Shown here in pieces: positions 41,559 to 48,360 of a stretch of 48,360 nucleotides of DNA. The notes beneath the pieces were generated by a model. It saw only the letters and a list, made by a program, of their open reading frames with translations, was not told where the DNA came from and made no database searches. Within the stretch, counting starts at the first letter, position 1. Each line of letters begins with the position of its first letter. Source of the DNA: Clostridia bacterium (GTDB taxonomy: Bacteria > Bacillota > Clostridia > Oscillospirales > CAG-272); NCBI GenBank assembly GCA_017483305.1, contig JAFULC010000030.1:1-48360 (forward strand), given 5' to 3'. A program made the translations under genes and the position numbers.

Positions 41559-44500
41559 TTATCTGCTTTTTCTATGAGTCTTGGATCTGAGTGAATTAAG
41601 CTTAGGGGTCTCAACGGATTTGTCCTCGACTACGAAGAATTCCTTGACAAGCTTAATCTTTCTGAGTCTACGCTCAAATATGAGAATGAGCACAAAGCCC
41701 GCGATAGCAACTATCGTAATAACGATACCAACCTTGAAAGCGGAGGAGCGGTAAACGAATCTGACCGTATGGTCGCCCGCATCGTCAACTCTGAACGCTA
41801 TAAGTGCATCAAGCACCTCAAAGGTCTCAACCTTTTCACCGTCAACGTAGACCTGCCAGCCCTTATCGTAGGGAATGGTGGTCATAACAACCTGATCGTC
41901 TCTATAGGTATTGAGAGTACCCCTGATATCGTCCTCCTTGTATTCCTCATCAATAACAAGCTGATTTTCCTGAATACGACCGAATACGTCGGCAAGCGCC
42001 TCGGTATCGATGTAGTAAACGAAGGAATCGATCTGCTTCGTGTAGAAATTTTTGCTATCGTTGTTGATAGTAACGGTGAACTTGTATTCGGTTCCATCAA
42101 TCGCACCAAGCTCAACTATTCTCTCGTTACATTTGTCAAGCGAGCTTGTGTTGTCGAGAATGGGATGGGGGGAGGAAAGCTTTATGGCACGGGAGTGGTA
42201 TGCGGGGAGATAGAGGTAAAGCATTGCGCCCTCGGGTACGGTATAGGAGTAGGTTATTGTACCGGCTTTTTCTCCCGTAGAGGTGTACTTGTTGTGCTTT
42301 GAGATTACCGCCGACGAGCATCCCGACGTCTTGGGGGCTCCGTTCTGCTTTGCAGGCTTGAAGACCTCAACTTCTTCTCCGAGGATCGCGCTGAGAATAG
42401 CGTTAACTCTCGCAAATGGTGTAGTGTAGCCCTCGGGATTGTTCAACTTATCGTAGTTGGCACTGTTGGGATCGAGATAGGAGTTTTCATCCTTCATATT
42501 AACGTCGAATATCTCGTCGGTAGCGGCAAATGCCAGCGAAAGATGGAAGGGATTGTAATAAACGTTAAAATCGTTGCTGGAATAATATTTGGACTGACCG
42601 GCGGTGTATTTAGATCCCGCAGTGGTCTGCTCAATAAGCTCATCCACGGTGATACCGAGACGCTCAGCGTAGTCCTCGCCGGTTAAGATCGGGTCTCCGT
42701 AAACCGGAGAATAATCTCTGTCGGTTATGATATATTTAAGACCGAGAAGTGAGTCTGTTACGGCGTTTCCACCCTTATACTGCGAGTAGTTGGACTTTGA
42801 ATGATATCCAAGCAGATAAAGGAAATCAATAGTGCTCTTGTTGAGCGTGGAGGACGAATTGGAAAGACCGCGAAGACCAAGCGCCATATCGTCGTTTGTC
42901 TTTCTGTAATAGGTCTTTTCACACCGATAGAACGAGTCGTCGTACTCGTGAAGCGTGTCGGTTATCGGCCGCATCATTCCGTTAAAATCATTGTAAGAGG
43001 AGTAAGAGGTGTATCCAACGTCGCTGTCGAAATCGTTGATGTTGCTAAGACCGCTGAAGAAGAGCTCTCCGCAGATGACGCAAAGCAGCACCGCGGCAAC
43101 GATATCCTTGTTCTTTGCTCTTGCCATCAAGGCGATCAGTGAAACGTATGCGATCAGACAAACGATCGTAAGCATAACCGTTGCGAATGGGTGTATTGAG
43201 AATTTGCCGTCCTTGGGACCGTACGTCAGAGCCTCGAGCTTAGCGATGAAATCTTCCTCGGAATTCTGAAGAATGATCACGTAGAAGAAAACGATCGCCG
43301 CTACCGCCGCAACACTCGCCGCTCCGATCGACCTGATCTGCTCGAATGCACGGAATGCAAGGAAGATCAGGAAGAAGCATAGCATAAAGCTGAAGCGCGC
43401 GTTAAGCCACTGGGGCTTCTGGAAGCCGTGCCAGATGAGGTACAGAGAGGAGATCATAAAGCTTAAAACAAAGACGAGGATCAGCACACCGCTTGCGATC
43501 TTCTCGCGCGCCGTGAACTTTCTGGAGCAGAAGAACAGAGGAGCGAGCAGAACGGTAAGCAGACCGCAATACACAAAGGGAAGTCCGTCAATTCTGACCG
43601 TGTCGTAGGACGAGGGGAGAAGCTTGAAGAAAAGATCGTAGAAATCAAACTTTAAATTGATCTCCCAGGACGGATCGGTAAACTCGTTCTTACCAAACTG
43701 GAGCGAATAGTACGCGCTAAGCAGTATGACCGCCGCTATGCAGACCGCGATCACCGAGAAGAATCCAACGCGCACGAGAGACTTGATAAAATGCTTGTCC
43801 TCGTTGCGGGGATTGTTCACACCGTTGTCCTTGTAAGCAAGCATATAGAAGAAATAGTAGAGCAGCACGAATATACAAACCATATATCCGATATAGAAAT
43901 TACTTGCAAGAGTAAGCGCAAGGAAGATAACGAAGACCTTGTATTTTCCATGCTTTATAAGCTCCTCAAGTCCGTATGTGACCAAGGGCAGCCACATAAC
44001 CGCATCCATCCACATGGTGTTGTTCTGATGAACGACGCAGTACGCCGACAAAGCGTACATTATCGCGAAGGAAACGACTGCAAGCTTATTTTTGTTTATC
44101 GAATGCTTGTGCAGATAGAACGCCATCGTAGCGCCGCAGATCGAAGCCTTCAGCATAAACATCACAAGCAAAAATTCCTGAATCTTGTCAGCAGGGAAAA
44201 GCAGAACGAGATAAGACAGAGGACTTGCGATATAATACGCATAAATTCCGAGAAATTCTCCGCCAAGCTGACGTGACCACGAATAAAGCAGACTTCCGCC
44301 CTCAAGCACGGTGCGCCTGAGCTGCTCGAAGAAGTAGACGTACTGACCGTTCAGGTCAAGCACGAGTACAGTACTGTTGCCAAAGGGATAAATTCCACGC
44401 GCAAGATATATCAGAAAGAATATGACCGCAGGAATAAGTGCCGCCAGACAAATATAGCCGTATTCCTTTTTGATCGCTGCAAGCTTCTGTCCGAAGGTCA

Positions 44501-44579
44501 GCTTTTCTCCACTTATAGCAGCCCCATCGGAAATGAGCACGGCAGGCTGCTTGTTTTGTTCTTTTGCTTTGTTTTTCAT
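41559..44579 (-). CDS. YfhO family membrane protein
   Basis: From ATG 44579 (GGAG 5 nt upstream; five codons shorter than the longest frame) the protein has 1006 residues. A cytosolic lead (~1-40) is followed by about a dozen membrane helices to ~475, a large extracellular beta-rich domain, and a last helix (~945-970). The first extracellular loop has LDLNGQYVYFFEQLR, and SPLSYLVLLFPAD follows, as in YfhO/DUF6044 GT-C-like proteins. Bacillus and Listeria relatives take part in sugar modification of teichoic acids, so it may act with cell-wall polymers such as those made by the LtaS-like enzyme. It lies 19 nt after DUF951 and is probably co-transcribed with ruvAB. Confidence 0.85.
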   Translation of the reverse strand: MKNKAKEQNKQPAVLISDGAAISGEKLTFGQKLAAIKKEYGYICLAALIPAVIFFLIYLARGIYPFGNSTVLVLDLNGQYVYFFEQLRRTVLEGGSLLYSWSRQLGGEFLGIYAYYIASPLSYLVLLFPADKIQEFLLVMFMLKASICGATMAFYLHKHSINKNKLAVVSFAIMYALSAYCVVHQNNTMWMDAVMWLPLVTYGLEELIKHGKYKVFVIFLALTLASNFYIGYMVCIFVLLYYFFYMLAYKDNGVNNPRNEDKHFIKSLVRVGFFSVIAVCIAAVILLSAYYSLQFGKNEFTDPSWEINLKFDFYDLFFKLLPSSYDTVRIDGLPFVYCGLLTVLLAPLFFCSRKFTAREKIASGVLILVFVLSFMISSLYLIWHGFQKPQWLNARFSFMLCFFLIFLAFRAFEQIRSIGAASVAAVAAIVFFYVIILQNSEEDFIAKLEALTYGPKDGKFSIHPFATVMLTIVCLIAYVSLIALMARAKNKDIVAAVLLCVICGELFFSGLSNINDFDSDVGYTSYSSYNDFNGMMRPITDTLHEYDDSFYRCEKTYYRKTNDDMALGLRGLSNSSSTLNKSTIDFLYLLGYHSKSNYSQYKGGNAVTDSLLGLKYIITDRDYSPVYGDPILTGEDYAERLGITVDELIEQTTAGSKYTAGQSKYYSSNDFNVYYNPFHLSLAFAATDEIFDVNMKDENSYLDPNSANYDKLNNPEGYTTPFARVNAILSAILGEEVEVFKPAKQNGAPKTSGCSSAVISKHNKYTSTGEKAGTITYSYTVPEGAMLYLYLPAYHSRAIKLSSPHPILDNTSSLDKCNERIVELGAIDGTEYKFTVTINNDSKNFYTKQIDSFVYYIDTEALADVFGRIQENQLVIDEEYKEDDIRGTLNTYRDDQVVMTTIPYDKGWQVYVDGEKVETFEVLDALIAFRVDDAGDHTVRFVYRSSAFKVGIVITIVAIAGFVLILIFERRLRKIKLVKEFFVVEDKSVETPKLNSLRSKTHRKSR

Positions 44580-44598
44580 TGTATCTCCATTCACAGTC

Positions 44599-44793
44599 TT
44601 ATTGATCGGATTTTACTATTTTCTTTATTGCTTTTTCAAGCTTTATGCGGTCGAGAGTAAGATCGCGCCCGCAGCTCTGACAAACTATCCTCACGTCGCT
44701 TCCAACGCGAAGCACCTTGAAGATTTTTTCGCCGCAGGGATGCGGCTTTTTCAGCTCGAGCAGATCGCCGACCTCGATTTTAATAATTTGCAT
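44599..44793 (-). CDS. DUF951 family small protein
   Basis: The 64-residue protein reads VGDLLELKKPHPCGEKIFKVLRVGSDVRIVCQSCGRDL, the clear DUF951 (YyzM) pattern with Cys20 and a CQSC pair (Cys38, Cys41), which could bind metal. The family is short, basic and widespread in Bacillota; its role is unknown. GGGTGA lies upstream of the ATG. It is the first gene of the unit that continues into yfhO, ruvA and ruvB. Confidence 0.9.
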   Translation of the reverse strand: MQIIKIEVGDLLELKKPHPCGEKIFKVLRVGSDVRIVCQSCGRDLTLDRIKLEKAIKKIVKSDQ

Positions 44794-44833
44794 GATCAGT
44801 CACCCGAAAAATTCAAATTTTACACCAAATAGT

Positions 44834-44862
44834 ATTATAACATAATAATAGTCAAATGTAAA
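44834..44862 (-). promoter_or_regulatory. Promoter of the DUF951-yfhO-ruvAB unit
   Basis: On the minus strand TTTACA (44857-44862) and TATAAT (44834-44839) have a 17-bp spacer. Confidence 0.68.
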
Positions 44863-44912
44863 CCGCATTTATCAAAATTTTCTATTAATTCATAAATTTT
44901 AGTAAAAAGGGT

Positions 44913-44941
44913 TTGACACGCGCGAGGATGTATGATATAAT
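44913..44941 (+). promoter_or_regulatory. Consensus promoter of ruvC and downstream genes
   Basis: TTGACA (44913-44918) and TATAAT (44936-44941) are separated by 17 bp. It diverges from the DUF951 promoter 50 bp away. Confidence 0.83.
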
Positions 44942-45025
44942 AATATGATTAATGATAATGGGTAACTGTGGCCTTTGAGCAAAAAAGCACGTAACAAGGC
45001 ACTAAATCAAAGAAACGGAGAAGCT

Positions 45026-45523
45026 ATGATAATACTTGGAATTGACCCGGGATACGCGATAGTAGGCTGGGGAGTAGTCGAATATTCGGGATCAAAGTTC
45101 AGAACTCTTGGATACGGATCGATCCAGACCCCCGCAGGCATGCCTATGATCGAGCGGCTCGAGCGCATCCATATCGGTATGAACGAAATAATAGATAAGT
45201 ACAAGCCCGAGCAAATGGCAGTCGAGGAGCTTTTCTTCAATACGAACTCGAAAACGGCGATCGTCGTAGCGGAGGCAAGAGGTATAATCTTGCTCTCGGC
45301 AAGGCTCAAGGGAGTGGGGATAGCCGAATATACGCCTCTGCAGGTCAAGCAGGCGGTGGTAGGCTACGGAAGAGCCGAAAAAAAGCAGGTAATAACGATG
45401 GTAACCTCGTTTTTGAACCTGCCCGCGCCCCCCAAGCCCGATGACACCGCGGATGCGCTTGCAATAGCAATCTGTCACGGTCATAGCGGAGCATCAAAGC
45501 TCGCGCAATATTACAACAAGTAA
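45026..45523 (+). CDS. ruvC: Crossover junction endodeoxyribonuclease RuvC
   Basis: Starting at ATG 45026 (GGAG 5 nt upstream) the protein has 165 residues, the normal RuvC length; an in-frame TTG at 44975 adds 17 basic residues without an RBS and is not preferred. MIILGIDPGYAIVGWG supplies the first catalytic Asp (Asp7), AVEELFF a Glu, and KPDDTADALAIAICH the last acidic pair. It cuts Holliday junctions processed by RuvAB, whose genes lie on the opposite strand beyond yfhO. It is followed 26 nt later by a methyltransferase gene. Confidence 0.95.
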   Translation: MIILGIDPGYAIVGWGVVEYSGSKFRTLGYGSIQTPAGMPMIERLERIHIGMNEIIDKYKPEQMAVEELFFNTNSKTAIVVAEARGIILLSARLKGVGIAEYTPLQVKQAVVGYGRAEKKQVITMVTSFLNLPAPPKPDDTADALAIAICHGHSGASKLAQYYNK

Positions 45524-45549
45524 AAAATCAGAACAAACGGAGAAAAATT

Positions 45550-46416
45550 ATGTGGTGCAGTGATAGATGGCAGGATTACGAATTACTCGATGCGTCGGAC
45601 GGAGAACGCCTTGAGCGTTGGGGAAAATATATACTCGTCCGCCCCGATCCCCAGATAATCTGGAAGGGCGCGGCAAGACATCACGCCTGGAAGCAGGCAG
45701 ACGGCGTGTACCGCCGCTCAAGCAGCGGTGGCGGCGGCTGGGTAAAGCACAAAATGCCTGAAACCTGGGATATTTCGTACGGAGACCTTAAATTCCGCTT
45801 AAAGCCCATGGGATTTAAGCACACGGGACTCTTTCCCGAGCAGGCGACCAACTGGGATTGGTTCTCGTCTCTTATAAAGAACGCCAACCGACCCATCAAG
45901 GTCCTCAATCTGTTCGCGTACACGGGCGGCGCGACCGTTGCGGCAGCAAAAGCCGGCGCGGCTGTCGTACACGTTGACGCGTCAAAGGGAATGGTCGCTA
46001 TGGCGAAGGAAAACGCGGCGCTTTCGGGACTCGAAAACGCTCCCATCCGCTATATAGTCGACGATTGCAAGAAATTCATCGAGCGTGAGATCCGTCGCGG
46101 CAACAAATACGACGGAATCATTATGGACCCCCCTTCGTATGGCAGAGGCCCCAACGGAGAGGTCTGGAAGCTCGAGGACAACATAGACGAGCTTATCGGA
46201 CTTGCCTCGCAGGTCCTCTCGCGCGAGCCGCTTTTCTTCCTCATAAACTCCTACACAACGGGACTTTCTCCCCTCACGATGAGCTACATCCTCGACTTGA
46301 AGGTGAGATCGGTCTACGGCGGCAAGGTCGAGGCAGGCGAGATCGGACTTCGCGTATCTCAAACCGGCTCGGTGCTTCCTTGCGGAGCAAGTACACGCTG
46401 GACAAGCGCTAAATAA
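45550..46416 (+). CDS. Class I SAM-dependent methyltransferase, RlmI/RlmL-like
   Basis: The 288-residue protein has a beta-rich N-terminal part (~1-100) and a Rossmann methyltransferase domain: motif I LNLFAYTGGATVAAA (~119-133), VHVDASKGM (acidic loop 2), VDDCKKFI, and catalytic DPPSYGRG (about 197-204). This matches the PF10672-type rRNA methyltransferases (RlmI/RlmK C-terminal domain), but there is no PUA domain, so 23S rRNA is a plausible but unproven target. GGAG lies before the ATG. It sits between ruvC and the ecf genes, with short gaps on both sides. Confidence 0.85.
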   Translation: MWCSDRWQDYELLDASDGERLERWGKYILVRPDPQIIWKGAARHHAWKQADGVYRRSSSGGGGWVKHKMPETWDISYGDLKFRLKPMGFKHTGLFPEQATNWDWFSSLIKNANRPIKVLNLFAYTGGATVAAAKAGAAVVHVDASKGMVAMAKENAALSGLENAPIRYIVDDCKKFIEREIRRGNKYDGIIMDPPSYGRGPNGEVWKLEDNIDELIGLASQVLSREPLFFLINSYTTGLSPLTMSYILDLKVRSVYGGKVEAGEIGLRVSQTGSVLPCGASTRWTSAK

Positions 46417-46451
46417 AATCGCACAAAATATTATTTCAGAAGGAAAAAACG

Positions 46452-47315
46452 ATGTCTTATATCAAGATAAGAAATCTCAAATACTCATACAAGGACGACA
46501 ACGACGAGCCGATCCCCGTGCTGCGAGGCGTGTCTCTTGACATAGAGAAGGGCGAGTACGTCGCAATTCTCGGACATAACGGCTCGGGAAAATCAACCCT
46601 TGCAAAGCTCTTGAATCTCGTAATCGAGGATTACGATTTCTTCGAGGGAAGCATAGAGGTCGACGGCGTGGATATCACGTCCGAGGATATGACCGAGGAC
46701 GATATATACGACCTGCGTAAAAAGATCGGAATGGTCTTCCAGAATCCCGACAATCAGCTTGTTGCAACGATAGTCGAGGAGGACGTCGCATTCGGTCCTG
46801 AAAACCTCGGCGTGCCTCGCGCGGAAATAAGACAGAGAGTCGATTATGCGCTGAAAACCGTCGGTATGACCGAGTTTGCTCATCACGAGCCGCACAGACT
46901 TTCGGGCGGACAGAAGCAGAGGATCGCGATCGCGGGCGTCATCGCAATGAAGCCCGACTGTATGATCTTCGATGAGTCAACCGCGATGCTTGACCCTATG
47001 GGCAGAAAAGACGTAGTCGATACGATCGAAAAGCTCAACAAGGAAGAGGGCAAGACCGTCATAACGATTACGCACTATATGGACGAGGCTGTCAGAGCCG
47101 ACCGAGTGATCGTCATCAACGACGGCAAGATCATTCTCGACGGTGCACCGTCCAAGATATTTGCGCAGGCAGAGATCCTGCGCAGCGCGGGACTCGATCT
47201 TCCGCAATGCGCCGATCTGCTTTTGCGATTAAGAGAAAAGGGAATCAAGCTTGAGGGAGAGATAAACACCCCCGAGCAGTGCGCACAAACAATAGCGCAG
47301 GCACTTAACCGATAA
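46452..47315 (+). CDS. ecfA1: Energy-coupling factor transporter ATPase EcfA1
   Basis: The 287-residue ABC ATPase has Walker A GHNGSGKST (~39-47), a Q-loop in VFQNPDNQLVA, signature LSGGQKQR (~157-164) and Walker B MIFDESTAMLDP with the ESTAMLDP sequence characteristic of EcfA1. It pairs with EcfA2 and the membrane protein EcfT to energise group II ECF importers of vitamins such as cobalamin, folate or riboflavin through separate S components. AGAAGGA precedes the ATG; ecfA2 starts 14 nt later. No S-component gene is visible in the window. Confidence 0.95.
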   Translation: MSYIKIRNLKYSYKDDNDEPIPVLRGVSLDIEKGEYVAILGHNGSGKSTLAKLLNLVIEDYDFFEGSIEVDGVDITSEDMTEDDIYDLRKKIGMVFQNPDNQLVATIVEEDVAFGPENLGVPRAEIRQRVDYALKTVGMTEFAHHEPHRLSGGQKQRIAIAGVIAMKPDCMIFDESTAMLDPMGRKDVVDTIEKLNKEEGKTVITITHYMDEAVRADRVIVINDGKIILDGAPSKIFAQAEILRSAGLDLPQCADLLLRLREKGIKLEGEINTPEQCAQTIAQALNR

Positions 47316-47329
47316 ATTTGGAGTAGGTA

Positions 47330-48187
47330 ATGTCAAAATTAACAGTTGAAAACGTTTCGTTTGTCTATAGCGCAGGTACACCCTTTGAGGTCAGAGCGCT
47401 TGACGGCGTAAGCGTAAATATAGAATCAAATCGCATAACGGGCATCATAGGACACACAGGCTCGGGTAAATCGACCCTCGTTCAGATGTTCAACGGACTT
47501 ATCCGTCCGACAGAGGGCAGGATTCTGCTTGACGGCGAGGATATCTGGGCAGATGCCAAGAAGATCTCCGCGATCCGTTACAGAGTCGGTCTCGTTATGC
47601 AGTATCCCGAATATCAGCTCTTTGAGGAGACCGTTGAGGCGGATATCGCATACGGCCCCAAAAATATGGGGCTTGACGAAGCCGAGATCGCCAAAAGAGT
47701 GATTGAATCGGCAAAATTCGTCGGACTCGATGAGGAAAGCCTCAAAAAATCTCCCTTCGACCTCTCGGGCGGTCAGAAGCGCCGCGCGGCAATAGCGGGT
47801 ATTATGGCAATGCGCCCCGAGGTGCTCGTGCTTGACGAGCCCTCCGCAGGACTTGACCCCGCGGGAAAGAAGTCGATATTTGAGGGAATAAGAAATTACG
47901 CCGAAGCCACGGGAGCGGCGGTCATAATCGTAAGTCACAGTATGGACGATATGGCAAAATATTGCGAGGATATCATCGTAATGTCTCACTCGAAAGTCGC
48001 AATGACGGGAAAGAGAAACGAGATCTTTTCAAGAGGAGACGAGCTTGAGGCGATCGGTCTCGGCGTGCCGCAGATGACCTACCTTGTGCGCCTTTTGGCA
48101 CAAAAGGGAATAGATCTGCCACAGGATATATTCACCGTTGAGGATGCCGAAGCAGCGATCACGGAGTTGTTCGGAGGTGCGCAATGA
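47330..48187 (+). CDS. ecfA2: Energy-coupling factor transporter ATPase EcfA2
   Basis: The 285-residue ABC ATPase has Walker A GHTGSGKST (~42-50), a Q-loop in LVMQYPEYQLFEETV (a typical EcfA2 phrase), signature LSGGQKRR (~145-152) and Walker B VLVLDEPSAGLDP. It forms a heterodimer with EcfA1. GGAG precedes the ATG, and its stop codon overlaps the ecfT start by 4 nt. Confidence 0.95.
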   Translation: MSKLTVENVSFVYSAGTPFEVRALDGVSVNIESNRITGIIGHTGSGKSTLVQMFNGLIRPTEGRILLDGEDIWADAKKISAIRYRVGLVMQYPEYQLFEETVEADIAYGPKNMGLDEAEIAKRVIESAKFVGLDEESLKKSPFDLSGGQKRRAAIAGIMAMRPEVLVLDEPSAGLDPAGKKSIFEGIRNYAEATGAAVIIVSHSMDDMAKYCEDIIVMSHSKVAMTGKRNEIFSRGDELEAIGLGVPQMTYLVRLLAQKGIDLPQDIFTVEDAEAAITELFGGAQ

Positions 48188-48360
48188 AAAGTATAGCCTT
48201 CGGACAGTATTATCCGTCCAATTCGATAATGCACAAGCTCGACCCTAGAATGAAGATAGTCATCGGAATTCTCTATATCGTGACCTGCTTTCTTTGCAAG
48301 AACGTCATCACCTTCGGAATACTCGCGCTCTCCGCGCTTCTGCTTATAATCATAAGTAAA
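48184..48360 (+). CDS. ecfT: Energy-coupling factor transporter transmembrane protein EcfT, partial
   Basis: The first 59 codons are in the window: MKSIAFGQYYPSNSIMHKLD and then PRMKIVIGILYIVTCFLC, the usual EcfT start (the HxLDPRxK motif) followed by the first two membrane helices. The gene runs off the window edge. It overlaps ecfA2 by the ATGA arrangement and is the scaffold that couples EcfA1/A2 to substrate-binding S components. Confidence 0.93.
   Translation, partial: MKSIAFGQYYPSNSIMHKLDPRMKIVIGILYIVTCFLCKNVITFGILALSALLLIIISK

Noticed and set aside
44975-45025. Upstream TTG start for RuvC
   Set aside because: It adds 17 basic residues not seen in the family and lacks an RBS, while ATG 45026 has GGAG at proper spacing and starts MIILGIDPG.

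Overview
The window looks like a chromosomal stretch from a member of the Clostridia (Bacillota), probably a gut or anaerobic species. The evidence is family content: DegV/FakA, DUF4364, DUF951, a SpoVB-type flippase, EcfA1/EcfA2/EcfT, an LtaS-type enzyme and YfhO. Lipoproteins carry Thr/Glu-rich linkers, ribosome binding sites are strong AGGAGG-like sites, and promoters are near-consensus TTGACA-17-TATAAT. I see no rRNA, tRNA, insertion sequence, prophage or CRISPR array. Genes are densely packed, and most units end in a clear hairpin terminator.

Layout. 1-216 holds 2.4 copies of an 89-bp palindromic repeat. 243-1991 is a secreted 5'-nucleotidase-like lipoprotein. 2207-8241 is one apparent operon behind a perfect promoter: a fatty-acid-binding DegV/FakB protein, the fatty-acid kinase FakA, a MelB-fold (GPH) transporter, a PlsC-type acyltransferase, a membrane-anchored alpha/beta hydrolase with a Cys nucleophile, and a zinc-ribbon membrane protein. 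8404-10470 is an LtaS-like phosphoglycerol transferase. 10633-12027 is an unusual XRE regulator with a duplicated beta-rich domain. 12076-15956 (minus) is a methionine module: metF, a separate MetH reactivation protein, and metH. 16170-18851 (minus) is a Ca2+-type P-ATPase. 19101-22093 (minus) is an iron(II) uptake operon (feoA, feoA, feoB and a 54-residue FeoB-associated protein) with two copies of a GTTAGC/GCTAAC palindrome. 22298-23863 (minus) is a lipoprotein acetylesterase.

The second half starts with cysK and rarA (plus), an unknown membrane protein and homoserine dehydrogenase (minus), and DUF4364 (plus). A sigma-70-like factor and a double zinc-ribbon protein follow behind a repeat-rich leader. 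Next on the minus strand are a SpoVB-like flippase, a small AT-rich membrane protein and a MacB-like ABC transporter. A heterodimeric ABC exporter pair follows (plus). DUF951-yfhO-ruvA-ruvB run on the minus strand. ruvC, an rRNA-type methyltransferase and ecfA1-ecfA2-ecfT run on the plus strand to the window edge.

The best candidates for something new are three. First, the 2.2-8.2 kb operon, which reads as a lipid or fatty-acid salvage and reacylation system analogous to LplT-Aas plus FakAB. Second, the XRE protein whose body is an internally duplicated carbohydrate-binding-like fold. Third, the regulatory palindromes around feo, the sigma-factor gene and the MacB-like transporter. All functional assignments rest on motifs read by eye; no database search was run.
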